A stretch of DNA of 52,996 bases, from positions 1-52,996 of the forward strand of contig CAKZKT010000019.1 of the NCBI GenBank assembly GCA_937124585.1, written 5' to 3'. How positions within the stretch are numbered: position 1 is the first letter of the stretch; the number at the start of each line of letters is the position of its first letter. The DNA is from an uncultured Anaerolineae bacterium (GTDB taxonomy: Bacteria > Chloroflexota > Anaerolineae > CG2-30-64-16). Under the pieces are notes generated by a model that saw only the letters and a program-made list of their open reading frames with translations, was not told the DNA's origin and did no database searches. The position numbers and the translations under genes are program-made. Of the stretch, positions 40,519-48,561 are shown piece after piece.

Positions 40519-42338
40519 AGACATTGCATGCAGCGCCTCTACAACAACCGGGGGACATAACGTCTCTACGGCCAGCGGACACAACGTCCCGGCTATCCGT
40601 GCGCGACCTGCGCGTGCATTTCCCAACTGCGTGCGAGGTCGTGCGCGCTGTGGACGGCGTGTCGTTCGACCTGGCCGGCGGGGAGGCGCTGGCGGTCATC
40701 GGAGAGACCGGCTCGGGCAAGACCTCGATCGCCCGCGCGCTGTTAGGGCTGCATCCGGCCGGCGTGACGACGGGCAGCATCCGCCTGGCGGGCCAGGAGC
40801 TGGTTGGGCTGCCCGAGGACGCCTGGCGAGCGGTGCGCTGGCGGCGCATCGCGCTGGCCGCGCAGAACGCGGGCAGCGCATTCGACCCGGTCTACCGCAT
40901 CGGTGAGCAGATCGCCGAGCCGCTGCGCCACCATCGCGGCCTGACCCCGGTCGAGGCGCTGGCGCGGGCCATCCTGCTGGCCGAAGAGGTGGGGCTGTCC
41001 GCGCGCCACCTGGCCGCCTACCCGCACCAGCTCAGCGGCGGCGAGAAGCAGCGCGCCATGCTGGCCATGGCCCTCAGCTGCCAGCCCGAGATCCTGATCG
41101 TGGATGAGCCGACCAGCGGCCAGGATATGCTGGCGCGCGCCGAAGTGATCAGCCTGCTCGGCCGTCTACGCCGCGAGCGCGGCATGAGCTTGCTGCTCAT
41201 CTCCCATGACCTGGCTGCGGTGGCCCAACTGGCCGACCGGGTGGCCGTGCTCTATGCCGGGCAACTGGTCGAGGCCGGGCCGGCGGCCGGGCTTATCGAG
41301 GATCCACGGCATCCGTACACCTGGGGCCTGCGCAACGCCTATCCCAGCATGACCACGGCGCGCGATCTGGCCGGCATCCGCGGCGACCTGCCCGACCCGA
41401 CGCAGCCGCCGGCCGGCTGCCGCTTCCATCCCCGCTGCACACAGGCGGTTGAGCGCTGCCGACTGGTCGAGCCGACACTCATGCCGCTCGAACGCGCCAG
41501 GCCATTCCCTCGCCAGGGGGGTGAGGACCGTTGGATCGCCTGCCATCTGGGCGGATTGCAGACCCTGCTGCGGGCGACCGACCTGCGCAAGACCTTCTCG
41601 ACCAACGGGTCGGCCGCGAAGGTCGAGGCGGTGCGCGGGGCCGGCATCGAGGTGTACGAGGGGGAGGTCGTGGCGCTGGTGGGCCAGACCGGCAGCGGCA
41701 AGAGCACCCTGGCGCGGCTGATCGTCGGGCTGGAGCAGGCCGAGGCCGGCCGCGTGGAGCTGGAGGGTCAGGAGCTGACCGCGCTGACCGGTGAGGCGCT
41801 CCGGCGGGCGCGGCGGCGCGTCCAGTATATCGCCCAGGACCCGTTCGATGCGCTCAGCCCCCGGCTGACCGTGGCCGAGATCGTGCGTGAACCGCTGGAG
41901 ATCCATCGCCTCGGCACACGGGCCGAGCAGGACGCAGTCGTGCGCGATGCGCTGAGCGCGGTGGGCCTGCCGGTCGCGTCCGAGTTCCTGGCCCGCCATA
42001 CCCATGAGCTGAGCGGCGGCCAGTTGCAACGGATCGCCATCGCTCGCGCGCTCGTCCTCGACCCCAAGCTGCTGATCGCCGACGAGCCGGTCTCGATGCT
42101 CGACCCCAGCGAGCAGGCTCGCGTCATCATCCTGCTCAAGCAGATCCAGAACCAGCGCGGCATGGGGTTGGTGCTCATCTCGCACGACCTGGCGCTGGTG
42201 CGCAAAGTCGCCGATCGCATCTACGTGATGCGAGCGGGCGAAATCGTGGAATGGGGTCCGGCAAGCCGCATCATCAGCCGGCCACAGCACGAGTACACGG
42301 GCGCGCTGTTGGCCGCCGCGCCAGCATTTGATCTGTAG
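40488..42338 (+). CDS. Fused dual ABC ATPase, NikD-NikE/DppD-DppF type
   Basis: 616 residues with two complete ATPase domains. Domain 1: Walker A GETGSGKTS, signature LSGGEKQR, Walker B ILIVDEPTSGQD, then the oligopeptide/nickel-type cysteine tail (CRFHPRCTQAVERC). Domain 2: Walker A GQTGSGKST, signature LSGGQLQR, Walker B LLIADEPVSMLD. The pair drives the two permeases. Fusion into one chain is common in some lineages. N-terminal residues about 10-28 are encoded by a degenerate palindrome (GTAGAGAC at 40515-40522, GTCTCTAC at 40562-40569), so that part may be repeat-derived. Confidence 0.92.
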   Translation: MATAIETTPVETLHAAPLQQPGDITSLRPADTTSRLSVRDLRVHFPTACEVVRAVDGVSFDLAGGEALAVIGETGSGKTSIARALLGLHPAGVTTGSIRLAGQELVGLPEDAWRAVRWRRIALAAQNAGSAFDPVYRIGEQIAEPLRHHRGLTPVEALARAILLAEEVGLSARHLAAYPHQLSGGEKQRAMLAMALSCQPEILIVDEPTSGQDMLARAEVISLLGRLRRERGMSLLLISHDLAAVAQLADRVAVLYAGQLVEAGPAAGLIEDPRHPYTWGLRNAYPSMTTARDLAGIRGDLPDPTQPPAGCRFHPRCTQAVERCRLVEPTLMPLERARPFPRQGGEDRWIACHLGGLQTLLRATDLRKTFSTNGSAAKVEAVRGAGIEVYEGEVVALVGQTGSGKSTLARLIVGLEQAEAGRVELEGQELTALTGEALRRARRRVQYIAQDPFDALSPRLTVAEIVREPLEIHRLGTRAEQDAVVRDALSAVGLPVASEFLARHTHELSGGQLQRIAIARALVLDPKLLIADEPVSMLDPSEQARVIILLKQIQNQRGMGLVLISHDLALVRKVADRIYVMRAGEIVEWGPASRIISRPQHEYTGALLAAAPAFDL

Positions 42339-42367
42339 GGGCGGATGGCATCCGCCCTGTAGGGGCT
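42339..42367. repeat. GTAGGGGCGGATGGCATCCGCC-type palindrome
   Basis: GGGCGGATG and CATCCGCCC form a perfect pair flanked by GTAGGGG on both sides. A related element occurs after a GH3 gene at 48516-48545. Confidence 0.65.
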
Positions 42368-42396
42368 GGCAAGAAGATACAACTCGGAGGAACATC

Positions 42397-44079
42397 ATGT
42401 CACATCCCAACCGTCCATCGTTTCTCATCCTGATCGTGATCGCCGGGCTGCTGGCCGCGTGCGCAGCGCCGACGGCTACGCCTGCACCCGTCGCGCCGGA
42501 AGCGGCACCGACCGCCCCTGCCGCGGCGCCCGCATCCTCCACAGCCGCCCCCGCGCCAGCCCGCGTCAAGGCGCTCCGCCTGGTGGGTGGCACCGACTGG
42601 GGCTATCCGTCGCCCTTTGGCTTCAACCGCGGCCCCGGCTACACCCGGGCGTCCTACATCTTCGACACCCTCGTCTGGCGCGACCGCTTCGGCCAGACTA
42701 TCCCCTGGCTGGCCACCGAATGGCGCGTTTCAGACGACAACCTGACCTGGACCTTCACCCTGCGCGATGGCGTCAAGTGGCACGACGGCAAGCCGTTGAC
42801 GGTGGAGGATGTCGTCTTCTCGTACCAGTATTTCGCCAAGACTGGCAGCGGCTGGTTCATGGCGCCGATCAGCGATGTGGCGAGCGTGACGGCCGTGGGC
42901 GAGCGCCAGGTGGCGATCAAACTCAAGCGGCCTTTTGCACCATTCTTGACCACCATCGCGGAACCGGTCTTCATCATCCCCAAGCACATCTGGGAGAAGG
43001 TCGAGGATCCGAAGAAGTTCACTGGCCCCGAGGCGGTGATCGGCAGCGGGCCGTACAAACTCATCCAGTACAGCAAAGCAGAGGGTGCCTACCTCTACGA
43101 GGCCAATGACGACTACTTCCTGGGCAAGCCCTACGTCCAGCGGCTGGAGTTCATCCCGGTCGGCGATGTGGCGTTGGCGCTGGCCAACCGCCAGATAGAC
43201 GCGTTCGACAAGTTCGGCGGCGTGACCGATGAGATGCTGGCGCCGTTCACCAAGGCGCCCTTCCGGATCGGCAAGGCGCCGGGCGAGTGGGGCATGAACC
43301 TTTACTTCAACCTGAGCGCCCAATCGCCCATCGCGGATGTGCGGGTGCGACGGGCCATCGCCCATACCGTGGATCGGGATGCGCTGGTGGCGCGGCTGCT
43401 GCTGGGCTTCGGCGAACCGGGCAGCCCTGGCGGCCTGCCACCGGCCAACCCGTTCTACAATCCTGCGGCGCAGACCGTCTATCCGCACGACGTGGCGCAA
43501 GCGAAAGCGTTGCTGCGCGAGGCCGACTATGCCGAGGGCCAGGCCGTGACGATCAACCTGACCTACTCCACGAGCGACAACCCGCGGCTGGTCGAGATGC
43601 TGGCCGCGCAACTGGCTGAGGCCGGCATCGCCCTCAAGCCGGTGCCCATGGATCAGGCCGCGCTGGACGCGGCGGCCCAGGCCGGCAACTATGACATGCT
43701 GCTGGTCGGCTTCGGCGGCCTGGGCGGCGACCCGGATCAGCTACGGCGCAACTTCGCCAGCACGAGCAAGACGGTCGGTTTCTCGCGTGCCCGCGGCTAT
43801 GCCAGCGCCGAGTTCGATAAACTGGCCGACGAGCAGGTTTCCTTGCTCGACTTCGCGGCGCGCAAAGCCGCGCTCGACCGCATGCAGATGATCCTGGCGC
43901 AGGACCTGCCCGCACTGCCGCTTTACTACACCGCGCGCGTGGTGGTTTACAACGCCGAGGTCTTCGACAACTGGTACTTCACCCCCGGCGGCTATGGCGG
44001 CGGCATCCCCATGCCGTTCAACAAGCATCAGTTCATCACCGGTCTGGAGACGGGGTTGAAGATCAAAGGTGCGCAATAG
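42397..44079 (+). CDS. Substrate-binding lipoprotein, family 5 (peptide/nickel ABC importer)
   Basis: 560 residues. A lipoprotein signal (LILIVIAGLLAAC) and a Thr/Pro/Ala linker are followed by an SBP family 5 fold: TLRDGVKWHDGKPLTVEDVVFSY is the family signature, then ADVRVRRAIAHTVDRDALV. GGAGG lies 6 bases before ATG 42397. It is the last gene of the importer. Gene context (CooT, CooJ-like, FmdE) favours nickel; neighbouring GH3 genes would also fit an oligosaccharide, as some family 5 proteins bind sugars. A palindromic repeat lies just upstream (42339-42367). Confidence 0.92.
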   Translation: MSHPNRPSFLILIVIAGLLAACAAPTATPAPVAPEAAPTAPAAAPASSTAAPAPARVKALRLVGGTDWGYPSPFGFNRGPGYTRASYIFDTLVWRDRFGQTIPWLATEWRVSDDNLTWTFTLRDGVKWHDGKPLTVEDVVFSYQYFAKTGSGWFMAPISDVASVTAVGERQVAIKLKRPFAPFLTTIAEPVFIIPKHIWEKVEDPKKFTGPEAVIGSGPYKLIQYSKAEGAYLYEANDDYFLGKPYVQRLEFIPVGDVALALANRQIDAFDKFGGVTDEMLAPFTKAPFRIGKAPGEWGMNLYFNLSAQSPIADVRVRRAIAHTVDRDALVARLLLGFGEPGSPGGLPPANPFYNPAAQTVYPHDVAQAKALLREADYAEGQAVTINLTYSTSDNPRLVEMLAAQLAEAGIALKPVPMDQAALDAAAQAGNYDMLLVGFGGLGGDPDQLRRNFASTSKTVGFSRARGYASAEFDKLADEQVSLLDFAARKAALDRMQMILAQDLPALPLYYTARVVVYNAEVFDNWYFTPGGYGGGIPMPFNKHQFITGLETGLKIKGAQ

Positions 44080-44181
44080 CCGCGATGGGGTGAACGCGCC
44101 GGGCACCGGCAGGTGGCGCCACGGGCCATGAGAACGATCTTTCCGCGCTCGTCCGCGTCCCATTTTCCGTCGAATGAAAAC

Positions 44182-44269
44182 GTCATTGCGAGGGGCAGGG
44201 TTTGCCCCGAAGCAATCTCCGCCATCGGCGGAGATTGCTTCGGCCCAAACTGCGGGCCTCGCAATGACA
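44182..44269. repeat. Nested palindromic repeat between convergent genes
   Basis: An outer perfect 11-bp stem (GTCATTGCGAG with its complement, 44182-44192 and 44259-44269) encloses an inner perfect 17-bp stem (44207-44223 with 44227-44243) with a 3-base loop. The sequence resembles the GTCATTGCGAG/AGCAATCTC dispersed repeat seen in many bacteria. It may also block convergent transcripts. The rest of the 219-base gap shows nothing else. Confidence 0.85.
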
Positions 44270-44298
44270 CACTGGCGGGCATTTTCAGGTCAAGGCAG

Positions 44299-46092
44299 CT
44301 AATACGTCAACCCATACCCGAACGGATAGAGCGGGTTCTCCGAGTCATACGGCATGTCGGGATGCTGTTTCCGCACCGCCTCCATTGAAGAGGGCATCTC
44401 GAACGGCAGCTTGCCCGTGGGCGCAAAGCGGCCGAAGATCACGTCGAGGATCGCGTCGTCGCTGGCGCCGAAATCAGCCAGCAGGCCGGCGCACTGCGCG
44501 GCAATCTCCGGGATCACAGCCGGCCGATCGAGATGGATCGCCACGATCGTCGGGACGCGGCCCAAGATGTCCAGAATGCGTGCCAGCTCCTCGCCCTTGA
44601 AGTCGAGATCGCCCGCGTGGAAGTGTTCGCGCAGGAAGCCGCTGCGCTTCTCGAACGGCGTGCTCAGATGCAGGATGGCGTACTCGGCCTGTTCGATCGC
44701 TGACACCACTTCGCCGTAGGCCGCGGCCGCCTCGGCCGCGATCCCCTCGACGTAGAGGCGCGACCGGCCGGTCAGCGGCAGCGCCCGGCCGGCGCCGACC
44801 TGATCGTTTTTCAGCAGCACGATGGATTTGCGTTGCGCCAGCTTGCCGGCCTGACGGAAGGCCGGGTTGCCGGCAATCCGTTCGGCTGCTTCCGGATCAA
44901 CATAGGGATTGTCGAAGAGGCCGAGCAGGAACTTCACGCGCAGGAGCCGACGCACCGACTCGTCAATGCGCGCCTCGGAGATCTGGCCGCTGCGCACCAG
45001 CGCCACGACCACCTCTGGACACGTCTCGCCGCCGAATTGATCCACGCCGGCGTTCAGCGCTTTCAGGATGCGTTGCTCCCGGCTCAGATGCTCGACGCCC
45101 CAGGCTCGGGCCTCGAACACCTCGCCGCCCGGCAGAAACGCCGACGTAATCAGCCCCCAATCGGTGCAGACCACGCCGTCGAAGCCATATTTCTCGCGCA
45201 GCAGGCCGGTGATCACGTCTCGGTTGAAGCCGAAGCCCACCTCCTCGATGCCGGGCAGGCCGATCGGCTGGCCGTAGTAGGGCATGATGGCAGCCGTGCC
45301 GGCGCGGAAGGCTGCCTCGAACGGGATCAGATGATAGGCGAACATTCCGGCCGGGTAGACTTGCTCTTTGCCCTCCGGGAAGTGTGGGTCTTCGCCGTCT
45401 CGCTGCGGGCCGCCACCGGGGAAGTGTTTGGTCATGCACGCCACGCTGTGCGGGCCGAGCGTCTCGCCCTGGAAGCCACGGATGTAGGCATAGGTGAGAC
45501 GTGCGGAGAGGCCGGCGTCCTCGCCGAAGGTGCCGTTGATGCGGCCCCAGCGCGGCTCGGTGGCCAGGTCGGCCATCGGGTGCAGCGCAGTGCGGATGCC
45601 CACCGCCACATATTCCTGCCGCGCGATGTCGGCGAACTCCTGCACCAGTGCCTCGTCGCCGATGGCGGCCAGCCCGATCGGCTCGGGCCATTGCGAGAAG
45701 CCGCCGGTCATGGCGCCGAAAGCGATGTTGCGCGTGAACGCATGCCGCGGATCGGACGCGATGGTCACCGGAATGCCCAGCCGCGTGCCCTCGGCCAGCC
45801 GTTGCAGACGGTTGTACCATTCGGCCGTCTGCCGCGGCGATGCGATGCGCGCCACGTTGAAATGGGTCATGTGGCGGTTCAGCAGCATCTCGCCGACGCC
45901 CGGGCCGCCGAACATGCCGGGGCCGGTCAGTGTCGTATCGTCCGGGTTGACCGGAATGAAGGTGTGGAACAACTGGCCGGCCTTCTCCTCCAGCGTCATC
46001 TGCGCCAGCAGGTCGGCCACGCGCGCTTCGACCGGCTGATCGGGGTCTTCGTAGGGGTCGAGCCGGCCATTTTTGTTCAGATCTCGGAACAT
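44299..46092 (-). CDS. Glycoside hydrolase family 3 (beta-glucosidase/exoglycosidase type)
   Basis: 597 residues. The N-terminus has an EF-hand-like DLNKNGRLDPYEDP loop and the family opening VADLLAQMTLEEKAGQLFH. The TIM-barrel part has IASDPRHAF and the substrate-binding KHFPGGG; the nucleophile Asp lies in GVVCTDWGL. The C-terminal alpha/beta sandwich contains RKSIVLLKND and ends without a fibronectin-like domain. Exact sugar specificity cannot be read. It probably acts on beta-linked oligosaccharides in the cytoplasm, as no signal peptide is seen. ATG 46092 with GAGG 5 bases upstream is favoured over GTG 46098. Confidence 0.92.
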   Translation of the reverse strand: MFRDLNKNGRLDPYEDPDQPVEARVADLLAQMTLEEKAGQLFHTFIPVNPDDTTLTGPGMFGGPGVGEMLLNRHMTHFNVARIASPRQTAEWYNRLQRLAEGTRLGIPVTIASDPRHAFTRNIAFGAMTGGFSQWPEPIGLAAIGDEALVQEFADIARQEYVAVGIRTALHPMADLATEPRWGRINGTFGEDAGLSARLTYAYIRGFQGETLGPHSVACMTKHFPGGGPQRDGEDPHFPEGKEQVYPAGMFAYHLIPFEAAFRAGTAAIMPYYGQPIGLPGIEEVGFGFNRDVITGLLREKYGFDGVVCTDWGLITSAFLPGGEVFEARAWGVEHLSREQRILKALNAGVDQFGGETCPEVVVALVRSGQISEARIDESVRRLLRVKFLLGLFDNPYVDPEAAERIAGNPAFRQAGKLAQRKSIVLLKNDQVGAGRALPLTGRSRLYVEGIAAEAAAAYGEVVSAIEQAEYAILHLSTPFEKRSGFLREHFHAGDLDFKGEELARILDILGRVPTIVAIHLDRPAVIPEIAAQCAGLLADFGASDDAILDVIFGRFAPTGKLPFEMPSSMEAVRKQHPDMPYDSENPLYPFGYGLTY

Positions 46093-46217
46093 AAGCACCT
46101 CGCTATAGTTGCGTTGCCAGCCACTCTATCATACAATTGATGGCGTGTCATCTAACTTCATCGAAAGCCTTCGAGTTCTCGGAAGTCCGAAGGGTCTGGT
46201 CCCACAGGAGCATTTTC

Positions 46218-48503
46218 ATGTCAGATATCCAATCCATTTTCAGCCAACTCACTCTCGAAGAAAAAGCGGCCCTCTGCACCGGCGCCAGCATGTGGACCAC
46301 GGTCGCCGTGGAACGGCTCGGCGTGCCCGCCATTGTGCTGACCGATGGCCCGCACGGGGTGCGCCTTTCGCCCGACGTGAACTCGATCGGGAAGACCAGT
46401 TTGCCGGCCACTTGTTTTCCAACCGCCTCGTGCCTGGCCGCTACCTGGGACAGGGCGCTGATTCGCCAGGTCGGCGAGGCGCTGGGCGCAGAGGCCAGGG
46501 CGCTCGGCGTGGGCGTGCTGCTCGGTCCCGGCATCAACATGAAGCGCGATCCGCGCTGCGGCCGCAACTTCGAGTACTACGCGGAAGACCCGTTCCTGGC
46601 CGGCGAGCTGGCTGCGTCCTTCATCCAGGGCGTCCAGAGTCAGGGCGTCGGCACGTCGCTCAAGCATTTCGCCGTCAACAACCAGGAGACCGAGCGCTTC
46701 CGCATTGATGCCCTTGTGGATGAGCGCACCCTGCGCGAGATCTACCTGACAGCTTTCGAGACCGCCGTGAAGATCGGCCAACCCTGGACCGTGATGTGCG
46801 CGTACAACAAAGTGAACGGCACATACTGTTCGGAGCACCGCCAACTGCTCACCGAGATCTTGAAGCAGGAGTGGGGCTTCGAGGGCCTGGTGGTCTCCGA
46901 TTGGGGCGCGGTGCATGATCGTGTCAAGTCGTTGCAGGGCGGCCTCGACCTGGAGATGCCTGGCCCCCAGCCGCGCCGCACTCAAGCGGTGATCGAAGCT
47001 GTCAAATCGGGCAGTCTGGACGAGGCGGTGCTGGATGAAGCCGTGCGGCGCATCCTGCGCATCGTCTTCCGGGCAGCCGAGACGCCGAAGGGCGGCGCGT
47101 TCGACATCGCCGGCCATCACGCCCTCGCCCGCCGGGTCGCCGCCGAGGGCATGGTGTTGCTCAAGAACAACGGCATCCTGCCCCTCCAGCAGCCGCGGCG
47201 TATCGCGGTGATCGGCCGCTCGGCCAAAGAGCCGTATTTCCAGGGTGGCGGCAGCTCGCACATCAACCCGACGCAGGTAGACATCCCCTTCGATGAGCTG
47301 CAGAAGCTGGCCGGCGACGCCAAGCTGAGCTATTGCGAGGGCTATCCGGCCACGCCAGCCTTCGATCAGGCGCTCATTGACGAGGCTGTGGTCGTGGCGC
47401 AGATGGCCGATGTGGCGTTGCTCTTCATCGCCCTGCCGGCCTTCATCGAGTCGGAGGGCTACGACCGGGCCGATCTCAACCTCACTCCGCAGCAGACTGC
47501 ATTGATTCGGGCTGTCTGCGCGGCGCAGCCGAACTCCGTCGTGATCCTGAACAACGGCTCCGCGCTGACGATGGGCGAGTGGCTGGACGGCCCGGCCGCG
47601 GTGCTCGAGGCCTGGATGATGGGCCAGGCGGGCGGCGGCGCCATCGCCGACGTGCTTTTCGGCCGCGTCAACCCGTCGGGCAAGCTGGCCGAGACCTTCC
47701 CGCTGCGGCTGGCCGATGTGCCGGCGTACATCAACTTCCCGGGCGGCGCCGGCCAGGTGCGCTACGGCGAGGGCATCTTCATCGGCTATCGTTACTATGA
47801 TGCCAAAGAGCTGCCCGTGGCGTTCCCCTTCGGTTATGGCCTGAGCTACACCTCCTTTGCATACAGCAATCCCCGTCTATCGGCCGCGTCGTTCAACGAT
47901 GTGGATGGTGTGATCGTCTTCGTGGATGTGACTAACACCGGCCCGGTCGCCGGCAAGGAGATCGTCCAGGTCTACGTGCATGACCGGAAAGCGAGCCTGC
48001 CGCGGCCGCCGAAGGAGCTCAAGGGCTTTGCTACGGTCGTACTCCAACCGGGCGAGACGCAGACGGTCGCCATCCCGCTCGACTTCCGCGCCTTCGCATT
48101 TTACCATCCCGGCTACCGGCAGTGGATCGCCGAGGACGGCGAATTCGACATCCTGATCGGCGCGTCGGCGGCCGACATCCGGTGCACGGTGCGCGCAACG
48201 CTGCGCTCGACCCTGAAGCTGCCCTGCATCCTCAATCGCGAGTCCACCGTGCGCGAGTGGTTGGCCGACCCGGCCGGCCGCGTGGCCTTTGATCCGATGT
48301 ATCAAATGATCAAGGCGCAGACGGCCGCGATGTTCGGCGCCGGCGAGGGCGGTGAAGGTGGCATCGGCATGGACCCGACCGGCTTCATGATGGAGATGCC
48401 GCTGTTGAGCCTGCTGCAATTCCAGGAGAGCAGCCTGCCCATGCCTGCCGAGGCCATCGTGGACATGTTGCTTCAGCGGGCGCATGAGATCGCGGCGCAG
48501 TAG
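46218..48503 (+). CDS. GH3 beta-glucosidase with fibronectin-like C-terminus
   Basis: 761 residues, typical of BglB-like thermostable glucosidases. It opens SQLTLEEKAALCTGASMWTT, has GPGINMKRDPRCGRNFEYYAEDP, KHFAVNNQE and catalytic nucleophile Asp228 in VVSDWGAVHDR. The C-terminal GH3 domain has VLLKNNGILPL, and then FPFGYGLSYTSF and a fibronectin III-like module follow. AGGAG lies 7 bases before ATG 46218. No signal peptide is present. It diverges from the GH3 gene on the left by 125 bases, so a shared regulatory region is likely. Confidence 0.94.
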   Translation: MSDIQSIFSQLTLEEKAALCTGASMWTTVAVERLGVPAIVLTDGPHGVRLSPDVNSIGKTSLPATCFPTASCLAATWDRALIRQVGEALGAEARALGVGVLLGPGINMKRDPRCGRNFEYYAEDPFLAGELAASFIQGVQSQGVGTSLKHFAVNNQETERFRIDALVDERTLREIYLTAFETAVKIGQPWTVMCAYNKVNGTYCSEHRQLLTEILKQEWGFEGLVVSDWGAVHDRVKSLQGGLDLEMPGPQPRRTQAVIEAVKSGSLDEAVLDEAVRRILRIVFRAAETPKGGAFDIAGHHALARRVAAEGMVLLKNNGILPLQQPRRIAVIGRSAKEPYFQGGGSSHINPTQVDIPFDELQKLAGDAKLSYCEGYPATPAFDQALIDEAVVVAQMADVALLFIALPAFIESEGYDRADLNLTPQQTALIRAVCAAQPNSVVILNNGSALTMGEWLDGPAAVLEAWMMGQAGGGAIADVLFGRVNPSGKLAETFPLRLADVPAYINFPGGAGQVRYGEGIFIGYRYYDAKELPVAFPFGYGLSYTSFAYSNPRLSAASFNDVDGVIVFVDVTNTGPVAGKEIVQVYVHDRKASLPRPPKELKGFATVVLQPGETQTVAIPLDFRAFAFYHPGYRQWIAEDGEFDILIGASAADIRCTVRATLRSTLKLPCILNRESTVREWLADPAGRVAFDPMYQMIKAQTAAMFGAGEGGEGGIGMDPTGFMMEMPLLSLLQFQESSLPMPAEAIVDMLLQRAHEIAAQ

Positions 48504-48515
48504 AACATAACCTTG

Positions 48516-48545
48516 CGTAGGGGCGCACGGCCGTGCGCCCCTACG
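48516..48545. repeat. 30-bp perfect palindrome after the GH3 gene
   Basis: CGTAGGGGCGCACGG and its complement form a perfect 15+15 palindrome without a loop, 12 bases after the GH3 stop and just before the convergent GH3 stop. It could act as a terminator-like barrier or be one of the dispersed GTAGGGGCGCAC repeats. Confidence 0.75.
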
Positions 48546-48561
48546 CCGTCGTGCGCCCCGC

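Noticed and set aside
38410-44079. Reading the ABC importer as an oligosaccharide system because GH3 genes follow
   Set aside because: It remains possible, but the importer shares strand and spacing with the CooT, His-tail and FmdE genes, while the GH3 gene next to it is convergent and separated by a nested palindrome.
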